From: Hymenolepis diminuta
Taxonomy: Eukaryota; Platyhelminthes; Cestoda; Cyclophyllidea; Hymenolepididae
Direction: 5' to 3'
NCBI GenBank assembly: GCA_900708905.1
Contig: CAADRB010000033.1
Span: 1,454,072 to 1,518,071, forward strand
DNA: 64,000 nucleotides
In this document: positions 1 through 11,693 of the stretch, one piece after another
Numbering within the stretch: the first letter of the stretch is position 1
Layout: every line of letters begins with the position of its first letter
The notes under the pieces: model-generated
Databases searched by the model: none
What the model was told of the DNA's origin: nothing
Seen by the model: the letters and a program-made list of their open reading frames with translations, nothing else
Program-made: the position numbers and the translations under genes

Positions 1-436
1 TAGCGTTATTGGAGCATTTGAAGGCCGAAATTGCAAAGAAACGACCGCATATGTCAAAGAAGAAAATTTTGTTTCATCAAGACAACGCACCGTGTGACAA
101 GTCAATCAAAAAAATGGCAAAACTACATGAATTGAACTTCGAATTGCTCCCACATCCACCGTATTCGCCAGATTTGACTCTCAGCGACTACTGGGTGTTC
201 GCAGACCTGAAAAAAATGCTCGCCGATAAGAAATTTGGCACGAATGAAGAGGTTATCGCTGAAACTGAGGCCTATTTTGAGGGGAAAGATAAGTCGTTCT
301 ACAAAAGTGGTATTGAAATGTTAGAGCGGTGCTGGAATGATTGCGTTGCTCTTGATGAAGATTAAGTTGATGAATAAAGCTAATTTTAAACCAAAAAACT
401 GTTTTTGTTAGGTCCGGGACTTTTTAGCCCATGTGT
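1..436 (+). mobile_element. mariner-family transposon, right-hand end with C-terminal transposase
   Basis: The reading frame is open from position 3 and stops at 363-365, so the start lies before the window. The 120-odd residues hold the second and third catalytic aspartates of a DD34D mariner transposase: 'HQDNAP' followed by 'HPPYSPDL..SDYWVF', at the spacing expected for the family. The protein ends 'CWNDCVALDED', a normal mariner C-terminus, with no internal stop in the visible part. About 40 bases after the stop comes a stretch (402-436) containing GGTCCGGGACTTTTTAGCCC, which looks like a mariner terminal inverted repeat in the expected place. The other terminal repeat is outside the window, so it cannot be checked. 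Whether the element is intact is unknown. It is a different mariner lineage from the fragment at 17945-18139. Confidence 0.88.
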
Positions 437-3400
437 TACTCGTCATGACGCATATCAAACCGAGAAAAACACTATATACCACTAGACCAATTTCATTCTG
501 CTACGTGCATTAAAGTGATAAAATGTATTATCAAGTTTATTTTGGTGACTGGATTTTTAGTAAAATGTAATAAATTTGAGATATTTAAAATAGTAATGCC
601 TTGAATTATGGGAGGCAAAAACTGTAAGAGAAATAGAATGAAAGATGCTGGTGTAAAAGGGTTGGAATTAGAACAGTGAAATCAAGTAACATTGAAGATG
701 TTAGGGTCGAGGAAAGCAGCCATTTCACAACAATGACTGCTCCCATCTTCAGTAGCGTGAGGAATGCTGTTGACTGTATCGGTAGCCTGAACTAGTCATT
801 AGTTCGCTCCGATTATACATTGATCTTATTGTTCCAAGTGCGGGTAAGAGCTTTGATATTGATTGGCTAAGTTGATGGTAATTCTTCTCACAGTTTATCA
901 GTACTAGCGTATTTAGTGAAATCCACGTGACATAAAGTGAATGTTGATCAAATGGACAGAATCTCGAATAGAGCCTGAATGGATTGACATGCTGTTAGAA
1001 TAAATGATAACTATTTTCTCTCGCTCCCAATATTTCTTCTATGAATAAAAATGTAGCTTCTTTCTTTATTTCCCTACCGATAAAAGACACTTGATAATTA
1101 TTCTTATTTGTTTAAACCGATACCGATTGAGAGTGAGTCTCGTTAAAACACGCGTGTTGACTACAACGTGCCTTCTTATCTGCCGTGGGTTATTGGCTTC
1201 TGTGTTAAGTTGTTATATTACCGAGTTTTCTGGATTGTTGGCTCTGCGAGATCACTACCAGAACTCCTAGTTGGTTACGTTATAGCACATGCGCTTCTCC
1301 AACTCTCTCTCTTTCTCACGCTCTTCTAGCTAGTACGTTGGATAGATGCCGAAAAAGAAAATTTTACAATTATGACTTGAAATTATTACAAGAAAAAACA
1401 TTATTTACGTTTTGACCTAAAATTGTATCTATGACGTCATGTAATAAAATTATTCTGTGGGTGAAACTTGCTTGAAAGACGTGAAAACGGCTCTTTCTCT
1501 TACTTTGGTATCGGTATCTAAAGATATTTTAAGTGCAAATTAAAAGGAATTTACACCATTTTATTTGCTTCTTTGCAGTAACAAGAACCGAGGTCACTAA
1601 TATAGGGTTTAAGACTAGTAGCTATTGTTATGCAAAAAGATAAATGTTCAGAGAGTTCTCAAATTATAGAACCACCAAACTGCAGGAACTTATGAATCAG
1701 AAACAGATCGTGGAAACTGATTGATGTGGATTCGAGAGGGTAAGAGAGAAATAAGGAGAGAGAAGATGAGGGGGAGCGTACGAGTCGATATCTGACAGGC
1801 GTGACTGCGCATGTGTGTGTGGAAATAAAAAGAGAGTTTATACAGGTCGCTTGGGCAAGGGTGCGCGCAAAAGTAGATACTAAAGTAAACGAAATTACAA
1901 ATAGATAACTTACAAAACTTTATTTACTTGTTGTCGTAACCTGTTATACTCTGTAGGATACCGTAACCAACTCTTAGATTTCCTAAGACATTGCACTAGT
2001 TACAAAAACGACCCGACAACACCACAATACAAAACGATCCAAACCACTATATAAAAACAAGACGCACGTTTTCGTATCAACAGACCGGTTTATATTATGC
2101 ACCATTTACAGCCGTGATGTAAATAAATTCGTTCCAATAAGAGGGAGTTGAAAGAAGCAGAAATTAAAAGGTGGAAAATTAAGAACCTTACATATAAACA
2201 TTATTTTAAGAAAAATATTATTTTCTTATATACAATACTTATATATCTACTTTTGTTGATTAAGTGTTATAAACACTTAATCAAAATGTATTCTAAAAAC
2301 ATGAAATTACACCAATACTATTTTTAAAAAAGTGAGTAAGTTTTATATAAACGCAACGTTTTTTAAATTTTTAAATTATAATTTAAATAGAAATTATATA
2401 TCAGGAAAATCGGTACTTTCGGTAATGGAACTTGTAGCTGATCATTTCGCAGCCAAAACATTCACATTACTTCCTATGTTAATTATTAAATTAATTCTTA
2501 CCTACCATAATAGGTAGAAATATTGGTAGGTAGGTAGGTCAATAAAGTGTCAAAATATTAGTGAATATCAACTTACAATACTTAAGTTCAAACTTAATGC
2601 TTAAGATGTTTCAGTCGGCATTTTTCCACAAATCAGAAAAGATAGTGATCAAAATAAAATCGTGAGACTGCTGCCTCGTGATTATTTGAAGAGCCCTTTT
2701 ACTGGTAATATTATCGTTCTCACCACTAGTCCAATTACATTTATCCAATTTTCACAATGTTTGGAATTTCATATAACGCAAAGAAATTATTAAATGATAT
2801 TTCTGTTAAGTACATGAAGAATTTTAGAAGCATTAAATGAAACCTTTTAGGTAGTGAATGCACTTTTTCATATATTTTGACCCTATTAACATTGAGTAAA
2901 ATCGAGATATTGCCCTTTTGACACTTCTAATGAGCATCGATCTTGAAACCTTATTTAACTGAATCCGAGCTAAAGTTATTCCCTTAGATTACGTCTTCCC
3001 TGAGATACTCGGGGTTTCACTGTAATATTGTTTAAATTTATCAAATTCTTATGAAGCTTATTATGGTCAATATGGAGGAATATCAAGCAATTGCTTTTGT
3101 TTAAAATAGTTTTATAATTTTAATAATTATAAGCTTCCAGATATTTAAAACAATTCTAGCCAATTAGAATAAACAGTTCTCAAATAGCAAAATGGATATC
3201 TTTTGCCGACTTTCTTAGAAATTGGAGCAGAGCAACGTTAAAACGTTGTGTGCAAGAGCCGAATGAATAGAAACCAGTAACTGATTGCTCCTTTTTTTGC
3301 GATTTAGGAAGATTGCATGATGCATTTTGTAAATTGGTCACATAGGCATAGGATGTTTTCTCTAATATTCTTTGTATATTTTTGGAAAAACATATTCTAA

Positions 3401-5439
3401 TGCCTTGAGCTGGGATTTCTCCTTTAATGAAAATTGAAGTGAAGTTGCCCAATTTTCCTGGGATGATAAGTTTCTAAAGTATTACTAGTTAATCATAATA
3501 ATTCTACGGTTAGGATAAATAGCAAAATAAATATCCGTGCTAATAAGATCACTTTGAAAATAGATGGAATTGGTTCCACCGAATTCCTGCAATTTGAATC
3601 CGTTTCAGCGTATTAGCTATTAAATGTTAAGCATGTATTGACAATGGCGATTTTAATTTTGGGTGAAACAAATGATTTGATTGCAAAACGATAAGTTGTC
3701 AAATCCATTATCTCCTAAATAGCTTGATCAGAAAAACATCTTACTGAATAAAAACGTTATAATTCTTATCAGTAACGACTTCGAGAAAGGAAATCTTCAG
3801 TATTTTTATACAGAATATTGGTTCTGTTATTAATATTTTTCGAAAAACACGTGCATGAGGAATTCGATAGAAGCAGACTGATTTGTATGATCAGTGGTTT
3901 CTGCACGAAATAAATTTAAAATATTTTATTGATGAATTTAATTTTTATTTCAGAGCCAATTCTTTTACATGATTTAAGTAAGAAATGTTATGTCTAAATA
4001 CTCACAATTTATTAAACTCAAGAGATTTTGTTTCCTAGCAATTTCTACCTTTTGTAATTGACTAAAAGTTCGGAATGGCCCAAAGACCGTCGTGGTAAAA
4101 TTCACGTTAATCTTTCCAAGAGTCCAAAATCTGCGAAGTGATATTTCTGTCAGTATTCAGCACTCGACATTACATTTGGAGTACCAGTTTTCTTAAAAGA
4201 ACAGTAGATCTGAACGCGTGGAACAATCAATCTAGAGATGTAAACCGTAAGCCTCATAAATACCATAACAGTAAGTGGAACTTTCATTTACCAAATTAAC
4301 TGAAATGGCGGAATAAAATAGAAATTGTTTTTCCAGGAGTGGATTTGCAAGATACATTTGATATGACAATAACGAAATATAGCTCATGGCCGCAGACTCA
4401 ATGCTTTGTTTCAGGATAAGCAATTCATATTCCGCAAATAGTCTTTCTAAACACCTAGTTAGAGTAAAAATGTCATCAGTTTGAAATGGGTTGACATTAA
4501 ATTATCAATTACCTGAAGAGTTTTATTCCTTCAGATAGTCATTTTTCCCGGTTGATAAAGTGACCTGGTGACAACATCTCAGTCTTCTCCCTTAAAATAA
4601 TGTTAAATCTGAGTTAAATGTGGAGGTAGCTCTATCACAGTGGTGGTAAAACATCATAAAACTCTGTTAGTTGCCATCCCCCTGTGATAACTGTAGATTA
4701 TGCATTTGTCATTATCCTGACATCCACTAAACTGCATCTGAGGGCGTGGAGGGCGAACTCATTGTGTCTTTACCAGGCGTTATATGAATACCATAAAATT
4801 AGATAAAGACTTGGAAACACATATGATTGTGATTGAATATATCTCAGATTCCAGTTTCTCACTTGCCCTTGTACCCCCTTGTTAGTTTGCATGATGGCAA
4901 GTGTTACCCCATTGGTTTGACGACCCCGCTAACCTGGTCCACTTCCAATTCCTCAGGGGAAACTCATGTTCTAGCTAGTGGCCATTGTTCATCCATGTAG
5001 GTCCAAGCTTCGCGCTAATGTTAGCACTCATGTGTGCTGTCGTGAGCGCTTCCACACTGTCCAGACAAGGTCACTGGCCTACTTCCAATTCCTCCGCAGA
5101 AGTGAACTTGGTGGCTTACATTAGGTCCAGCGGAGTTAAGTGTTTTGTATTCATTGTTCGTTAGATGAGAACTGATAAAGAATCCTCATCTGACAGGTCG
5201 GACAGTCCAGGCCCATGATTCAACATGTGAGCTCAAAAGAATGTTACGCAATTTTGGGAAGACCATACCGACAAGGAGATTTATAGAATCCTCCAAATGA
5301 ATTTCTACTATTCAATTCTTTTTTACGTCAATACAAATTTGAAATTATACTAATCTAATTACTTCATCAATTCCAAATAGTATTATTATTTGGTTTATGA
5401 ATTAAAAATAAATGGAAATGGGATATTATCAGTATCTTA
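437..5439. other. intergenic, no supported gene
   Basis: Five kilobases of AT-rich sequence with only short chance ORFs, several starting at non-ATG codons. It contains one copy of a dispersed repeat (1958-2232, listed separately). A CT-rich tract lies near 1300-1330 and a purine-rich tract near 1735-1775. A GC-richer patch at about 4880-5150 contains ACTTCCAATTCCTC twice (about 4941 and 5081) in an imperfect internal duplication. I see no tRNA or rRNA signature. Confidence 0.6.
1958..2232 (+). repeat. dispersed repeat B, copy 1
   Basis: This stretch aligns by eye with 30788-31045 in the same orientation over about 260 bases. Near-identical blocks include CCTAAGACATTGCACT, ACGACCCGACAACACCACAATA and ATGTAAATAAATTCGTTC. 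Small indels and substitutions separate the two, so the copies are old. No coding frame is conserved between them: the minus-strand frame open in copy 2 is stopped in copy 1. The repeat's class is not recognised. Confidence 0.8.
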
Positions 5440-7812
5440 TTATGAAGATTCATCTTCTGAGTTTGAAGAAAAGGAGGACAACACAGAACATTCTGAAGTT
5501 GTATCAAATGATGACGATGATGAACAGGGAGTAGTGTAATTGAGGCCGTCATGGTCAGATGGCGACATACTAAACGATGAATTCGTTAAAGAAATTGAGG
5601 ACTCTGTCTCGAATGAGGAGGCACTAAAACCAGTGCATTCGCTAAAACTCGACTTATTCCTGTTTAATCGTTGTTTTCCCTTAGACTTTTGCCTATATGA
5701 TTCTGAGTCAGAATCAGAAGAAGTGGATGTTTCAAATGAAGAGATGCTGCACCCTCGACTTCTTCTGTGCGCTATAGAATTCCGAAAGTGATTGACTTGA
5801 TTACAGTAGTTCGGTTGGATCCCTTGTGGAACTCCAAAACATGACATGCATATCGGAACGGGAATAAAAATTGGTTGCGGCATTGACAAATTTTGAACAT
5901 TGTGAGGCGCATCGGCAGTTTGTGGCACTAGGACATTTTTTCTTTCCAACAATGATGGCGAAGCAATTGAATTTGGGTTTGAATATTTATTTGAATGATT
6001 TTTCTTTCGAATCTTCTTACATGTTCTTTCTCCACTTTCCTTTGTAAATTTAGTTTGTGAATCTGTTTCAGATGCGTTTGGCTGGCTAACCACTGCATTT
6101 TCATCGACCTTTAATTCACTATTTGAAAGTAATTTTGAGTTATCACCTTTTCTGTCATCTAATTGAGGTGGTGTTATATTAGCCTCAACCTCTTCCACGA
6201 TATCAACACATTTTTCTGATTCACTTAATGGAGCATTCGGATAATTTATGTCATCAGTTGATATACCGAATAAAGTTTTGCTAATATTAGTCGAATTATT
6301 TGCGCTTTTGAGGTCCTTGTTGAATTCAAGGCGATCTTTTAAGGCGTTTCGTGTGGCTTCCATCAGCTGCTCCCTGGCCTCTTCAATTTCTTTTTCCTTT
6401 CTTAGTCTGCGTCTCTCTTTGTAATTCACAACGACAGATTCCTTTTTACATTCCTTAGATTGGGTAGAGGGCAGAATCCTCCCTGAATCATCTTTCGCCT
6501 TATCTAATTGACTTCTTTCCTTCCTGGCTTTTAATTGAGCTTCGGCCTCTTTAATCTTTTGCATTGTCTCTATCACATCCTGAATAGAAGGCACAGGTTT
6601 TGGTTTATTTATATCGTTATCAGTTGCTTTATTCTCAGTAGAAGCGGTTTCAGCTTCTGAGGGACTAGAAGCTTTTTCATCTCGCTTCTTTGGTTTTCGA
6701 GTTGGAAGTACCATACAGTTATCTTCTTCTATAAATTCTTTCCTTTCCCATGAATACGAAGGTGTTGGAAGACTTGGAGGAATCATATTAGCTGCTCGAG
6801 CTTCCCTAATAAGTTGTAAAAATTTTGGGGGTTTTTTTTCTGGTTCAGGAAGAGCAAACCCAATTTCTGATTTTCTAACGTCGTTTGCCGCATTATTGTT
6901 ACTCTGATTAACATAATCATGAGTTTCTTCGTGATCAGATGTGTTGCTAATATTACTCCTGTGGATAGTTGAACCTTGAAAAATGGGGGAATTTTCCATT
7001 GTAGTTATGACTTTCTTTTTGTTCCATAAATCTTTGGCACCATTAACTACAGAAATCGGCTTATTTCTAAGGGTAACTCTCAACGTTCTAGCTTTACTGG
7101 TTTCTGTAACACTCGTTTTCGCACATATTACAGTTGTTTTGCTATGAGCGTGAACATCGGCAGTTAAAGTTTCGTGATCGCTACTTTGTGGAAGAGTTTC
7201 ATTTTCTGGTTGTTCGATGCTAATAATGGAGTGCTTATAAGAACTTACTACTACATTCATAGAGGGTTGAGATAATTGAGAAGGCACTTCGCTTAAATTA
7301 GGGAAAGGTGACAATTGTAATACTGCATCCTTTAAAGTTGGGACTGGTTCTGAAATGTGTAGCGTTTCATCCTTCTCAACGTATTCTTGAATTTGTTGAT
7401 CTCTATGAAGTCCTGCACCTTCAACAGGAGTTTCCGGTTGTGAAGAGGGTTCCTCATCTATTTTTACCTGGTCAACATCTTGTACCGTTTTTTGGACTTG
7501 ACTTAAATCGTTAGTAAATGTATGATCTAATTCTTTATGTTGAATTATTTCTTTGTCATCGTCTACAACTTTCACGTATTTATCTTCATTTTCTACATTT
7601 TTTTCGGCTTTGAATTTTGTATTACGCTTTCGTTTGAATAAACGAGAACACGGGCCACAGAACGCCATTGTCGGTGTCTCATCTTCCTCTCCATCTAAAT
7701 TGCTGTTTTGATAAATCCCCTCAGGAGACTTTTCGGAACTCTGATCTTGCGTAACATTTAGTGGAGTATGGGAGTTTTCAGGAGTGTTCGTTAACAAATT
7801 AGAGTCTGGCAT
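5440..7812 (-). CDS. orphan low-complexity protein, 790 aa, single exon
   Basis: A single uninterrupted frame of 790 codons, far longer than chance allows in AT-rich DNA, so I take it as real. The start is the ATG at 7810-7812 (A at -3). I do not recognise the family. What is visible: a short Cys/basic patch 'CGPCSRLFKRKRN' near residues 52-64; a conserved-looking segment near 327-360 ('FLQLIREARAANMIPPSLP'); charged, probably helical stretches near 410-440 and 462-502 rich in E, K and R; a hydrophobic proline patch near 646-664 ('MPQPIFIPVPICMSCFG'); and a very Ser-rich acidic tail from about 685 to the end. There is no signal peptide or membrane segment, and the basic clusters suggest a nuclear or cytoplasmic, largely disordered protein. 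The next gene lies about 1.9 kb away and the context gives no hint of function. Confidence 0.75.
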   Translation of the reverse strand: MPDSNLLTNTPENSHTPLNVTQDQSSEKSPEGIYQNSNLDGEEDETPTMAFCGPCSRLFKRKRNTKFKAEKNVENEDKYVKVVDDDKEIIQHKELDHTFTNDLSQVQKTVQDVDQVKIDEEPSSQPETPVEGAGLHRDQQIQEYVEKDETLHISEPVPTLKDAVLQLSPFPNLSEVPSQLSQPSMNVVVSSYKHSIISIEQPENETLPQSSDHETLTADVHAHSKTTVICAKTSVTETSKARTLRVTLRNKPISVVNGAKDLWNKKKVITTMENSPIFQGSTIHRSNISNTSDHEETHDYVNQSNNNAANDVRKSEIGFALPEPEKKPPKFLQLIREARAANMIPPSLPTPSYSWERKEFIEEDNCMVLPTRKPKKRDEKASSPSEAETASTENKATDNDINKPKPVPSIQDVIETMQKIKEAEAQLKARKERSQLDKAKDDSGRILPSTQSKECKKESVVVNYKERRRLRKEKEIEEAREQLMEATRNALKDRLEFNKDLKSANNSTNISKTLFGISTDDINYPNAPLSESEKCVDIVEEVEANITPPQLDDRKGDNSKLLSNSELKVDENAVVSQPNASETDSQTKFTKESGERTCKKIRKKNHSNKYSNPNSIASPSLLERKNVLVPQTADAPHNVQNLSMPQPIFIPVPICMSCFGVPQGIQPNYCNQVNHFRNSIAHRRSRGCSISSFETSTSSDSDSESYRQKSKGKQRLNRNKSSFSECTGFSASSFETESSISLTNSSFSMSPSDHDGLNYTTPCSSSSSFDTTSECSVLSSFSSNSEDESS

Positions 7813-9725
7813 ATTTTAGACATGATTTGCAAGCCCACATGTTATGTACGCTGATTCAATCGATGCAACTTGAACGACAAGCATTAAATAGTGACATATT
7901 CGCGGCAAATTTTTGGTGGTCCTTTAAACTGACTTGCAAATAACTTATTTTGACGCAAAGGCTCTTAAATACCATATAATGGATGATCCCATAATGAGAT
8001 GCATGACTTTTAGATCCCTGTAAACTGTTCAGATCTTATCAGAAGAAATTCATTTACATCGTACTATATACATAATGACCGTGTACATACTGTGCTAGCT
8101 GAAAGGCCTAATTTTCTTTGGAGCAATCCTCTACTGAAACTAAGGATAATCCTCTATTCTGCTGCACTGTTTTCAATAACAAGCACATTCATATAAAGAC
8201 TGTATCGGGGATACAAATTTGACAAACGATATTTGGCTTTTAAATTAGAGCAAATTGAAGAGAGGGACCTGCCAGACCTTACAATTACCTTTCAACAATT
8301 TGACGATCTGTCCTGATTTTCTCTGGTAACGTTAAGTTCTGAAAATGTTATTCATGCAGCAATTTTCAATTCCTAGAGCACCCTGAATTTGAAATAACTA
8401 TACGAAACCATACACCCAGTATCGCAAAATATTAGAAAGAATGATTAAATTGCAAACTTCTTCTTTGTATTGAATGAGAATATTTTAACGCTAATAGCGT
8501 TCGAGTTGAAGTTATTACTACGGTTTTCAACAATCTTTAAATAGCTTTAGTGTGTTTGGCCTTATTGTCATTTCTGATTGCCATAAGCCGTTGAAATAGA
8601 GGCCAGCGAAGTGACAATGCTTTGAATAGTTTCGTGGCCACCAATACAACACGGACACCTCATCAAATTCAGGCCTGTGATAAAAAAACTGGCAATCAAC
8701 GATCTCTCAAGTCCATTTTGTATAACATTCACGGTGAATAAGGCGAATTCGGGCGCGAAGTAAGCAACAGGTGGTACACGAAGATGACCCATCACAGACC
8801 GTTAAAACTATCCTAAATTGTCTCAAAAATATATTTATTCGTAACCCATTAATATAATGTCTCTTTTCTAATCTATTTCTAATTCTGTTTTCCAATGAGA
8901 TTACATTATCATAATGAAATAAGGTAAGGCAAATCAATTTTAACATTTCGTTGTGGGTAAAAATTTGTGGGGTTCACAACGCTTACAAGGCTGATTGAAT
9001 CACGTGCGCTAGAACTTTCTGGGAAGTGCGGTATGTAACCGTTGGCGTAGAGAACAACCGCGGGCGTGTCTGGAGGGACCTCCTCAACCAATCAGCAGTC
9101 AAGATCCCTGCAGCCTAGCGTGATTTTGTATTTAATGACTAAGCTTTTGACTCACAAAAAACAACGAAGTGGTTAATAAACACTCTCCACTCAGCATCTT
9201 TCTGGTTCTTACCACTTTGGGAATAGCTTAACTAGTTAGGGAGTGAATTGATAAGAGAGGATTCTGCTAGAGGCTATTCGGACTGCTTAGGAGGATTACT
9301 TAGGTGTAGCAAAAAGACTTATTGGTGTAGCATCCACTACAAATTCTTTACTTAAGCAACAGTAAATTAGTTTTATTAAATATAAAGAGAGGAAGCGAAC
9401 AAGGTTTAAGAATAAAATTGGGGATCATAAAGTCTCCCTACTAAATCTCACTAATAAATAAAAAATTACACTTCTAAGAAGCATTAGAATACAACTAAAC
9501 GATATAAACAAGTAAAACACAATCAAAATAAGAACAGCACTTGTAATAATAATTAATATTATTTAACTTAAAGATAATCAGAATAAATATTAAAGAGTAA
9601 TATTCAATGAAGAATAAATATTAGAAATTTGAGATGTATTTTGAAGGGTAGTTACAAATATTTTGACTCTGAAATTTACGATTGTTCTAAACATCTTTCT
9701 CTATTTAGTGAATTTTTGAAAAGAA
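7813..9725. other. intergenic between two orphan genes
   Basis: Upstream region of the 790-aa gene (minus) and of the 150-aa ORF (plus). Only short overlapping ORFs without ATG support or family resemblance. A promoter/LTR-like patch at about 8979-9210 is listed separately. From 9400 to 9660 the sequence is extremely AT-rich with nothing recognisable. Confidence 0.5.
8979..9210 (+). promoter_or_regulatory. promoter-like or solo-LTR-like patch
   Basis: This GC-richer patch in AT-rich surroundings has, in order, a strong NF-Y type CCAAT box (ACCAATCAGCA at about 9087), a TATA-like element (TGTATTTAATG, about 9127) and an AATAAA (about 9175) in a pyrimidine-rich context. That order is what an LTR (U3-R) would show, but I cannot find clean TG...CA ends or a second copy in the window. 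It could instead be an ordinary promoter. Function is unproven. Confidence 0.2.
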
Positions 9726-10178
9726 ATGGATTCTGATGACGTTTTTATGCTCGAACTTACAGTTGATCCCTATGAAAATGAATTCTTGTTTGAATACTTG
9801 CAGTTTAAGTACAAAGAGGCGAGGGATAATTATAAAAAATCAAGTTGGGATTCAAATTGTCTAGAGGTGTATATGCAAGCTCTATGTGAATTTAAAGAAT
9901 ATCTTGAAGGCAAAAAGCGGCACATCAAGTCGAAATTCAAAGAGGTGTCGCTTAGAAAGTTACCCCAGGAAGAAAAATCGAGTAACAAGCATGGCAAAGA
10001 TATTCACCATGGGAACCTCCTTAACCCATCGAGTAGTAGGGAGCAGAAAGAAAAGAACTACTACAACGCACCAGACTACATTTACGTTCAGTTACCTAGT
10101 CCACCCGCCAAACGTATTCGTAAATCCAAAAGTTTTTGTATTTCTAAAAATGGTAATGTGCTCGATGGCAGTAAATAA
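9726..10178 (+). CDS. orphan basic protein, 150 aa
   Basis: A single ATG-started frame of 150 codons ending in TAA, with two AATAAA polyadenylation signals just downstream (10218-10223 and 10240-10245). No family is recognised. The first 60 residues are acidic then helical with several aromatics ('FEYLQFKYKEARDNYKKSSW'). Residues 62-100 are Lys/Ser-rich. The C-terminal part has 'YIYVQLPSPPAKRIRKSKS' (about 118-136), where the basic cluster after a proline step resembles a nuclear localisation signal. No signal peptide or membrane span. An AT-rich spacer precedes it and no splice sites are needed. It may be a lineage-specific nuclear protein; a chance ORF is less likely but not excluded. Confidence 0.5.
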   Translation: MDSDDVFMLELTVDPYENEFLFEYLQFKYKEARDNYKKSSWDSNCLEVYMQALCEFKEYLEGKKRHIKSKFKEVSLRKLPQEEKSSNKHGKDIHHGNLLNPSSSREQKEKNYYNAPDYIYVQLPSPPAKRIRKSKSFCISKNGNVLDGSK

Positions 10179-10217
10179 AAATACATAATTTTATTTTGCT
10201 TTATGATGTGTGGATTC

Positions 10218-10245
10218 AATAAATTGCTCTTGGTTATTGAATAAA
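10218..10245 (+). terminator. paired polyadenylation signals after the 150-aa ORF
   Basis: Two AATAAA hexamers at 10218-10223 and 10240-10245, 40-65 bases past the stop codon at 10176-10178. Confidence 0.4.
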
Positions 10246-11555
10246 CAGCAGCTATTCTGCATCATTTATACGAGATTAAAATCATTATAATTGTTGGATA
10301 AAGATTATTTATTTTTATCCAAAAAAATTTACAAATTATTGTTCACTATTCATAAAATTTGCATATTTGTTAAGATGTGCTAAGTTACATGACCACTACC
10401 GTGCATAATTTTGAGTAAATTGCAGAATCTAGAGTCATTATTGAGTTCCGGATTTTGTCGGTTATTTTGGGAGGCTAATGATGCTACAACAGATGGCGGG
10501 CACATATTATTCTCTATATCTGATAATTTAACAGTGTTCAATGCAAAATGGCCTTCTGTTTCTCGAGAAACGGTGGATAAATCCATACTTCACATATTGT
10601 TTTAGGGCTTGTCTGAAGAACTGAAGGTTCTTTCTGCAAAAATTGAGAATGTATATTCATGTGATGTTTCTATCACTTCTACTTTGACCGTTTCTCATAT
10701 TTCTACTAAAATCTGTCCCCCCTCTCCTGTTGTATCATTACACCTATGACACTTTCTACAGCATTCCCTATTGTGACTCTATAATTGGACGAAATTACAC
10801 CCACCAGTCGGAGCTAGTATAAAGCAGCGTTTATCACACACTCTATGACACCTTTCATATCTAAAGCCGTTTTAGTACAACTTGTCTTCGTGCCCAATCA
10901 ACAATCAGTCCCGAAATTCCGTCTGTCCAATCACCAGACAAATCGCATATGCTGCCTAAAGGACTGAAGGGGGGTTGTTGTACTTTTGCCTTCCCAGAAC
11001 TCCTAAATCATGTGGTTGATGCAGCAACATTTGAGATAAACCAAAGCCTGTTTGCCATTCTAAGAGATCGGTACTGATTGATGATAAATACAAAGAACCG
11101 AGGAAATAGTTCTTGCTAAATCCGGTTTTTGTTCAAATGGATTAGTATTAAAACTGTTTGTACTAAATGCAGGCAAGGCAAAGCAATCTTATTTCTTTCC
11201 AAGATTTCCTTATGTGCTCTCAAACTAAGGCTCCATGTTTTCACATTGATCTCCGTCTTGCAGAGTCTATTCAAGGAATCTCTTATCATGATAGATTCAA
11301 ATCCAAGTAGTCAAAGATCACACTTCCTAAATCTATCACAAACGCTACCATTATCAACAACGTCCGCCAGGTATTCGCCGTCCATGGCTTATCAAAAGTG
11401 ATTGTGTTCAGGAATATCACTCAGTTGCTCGATTTGAGGACTAATGTCGTAATCAAAATATCTCCCCTTTACGCTCTCCACCAAAGTTCTAAAGTTTGGA
11501 TGAACTTGTTGACAATGTGGAAAGGTAACTTATCATATCACAAGGAAAGAAGACA

Positions 11556-11693
11556 ATGAAGAGAATCTTAGCTCTCTACTTTTTGAGTACACTGGGAGTG
11601 TTCAAATCTGGGTACGCCTTCTCGAACGTCTGCATTCTCAGCTGTATCTTCCAAACCGAAAGCGGATGCAACGGAAATCTGAAATTGGCTTAA
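11556..11693 (+). pseudogene. secreted 45-aa ORF resembling the start of an i-type lysozyme
   Basis: The ATG-started frame encodes 45 residues. The first 20 or so form a good signal peptide (basic 'MKR', hydrophobic 'ILALYFLSTLGVF', small residues before the mature start). The mature part reads 'CILSCIFQTESGC', close to the N-terminal motif of invertebrate (destabilase, i-type) lysozymes, C..SCIC..ESGC, whose Glu is the catalytic acid. One family Cys is Phe here and one residue is inserted. The frame stops nine codons later and I see no usable splice donor before the stop. Nor do I see the downstream family motif (CGYFQIK-like) in the following 2 kb. If the resemblance is real this is a truncated or dead copy; a chance match is possible. 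Confidence 0.3.
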
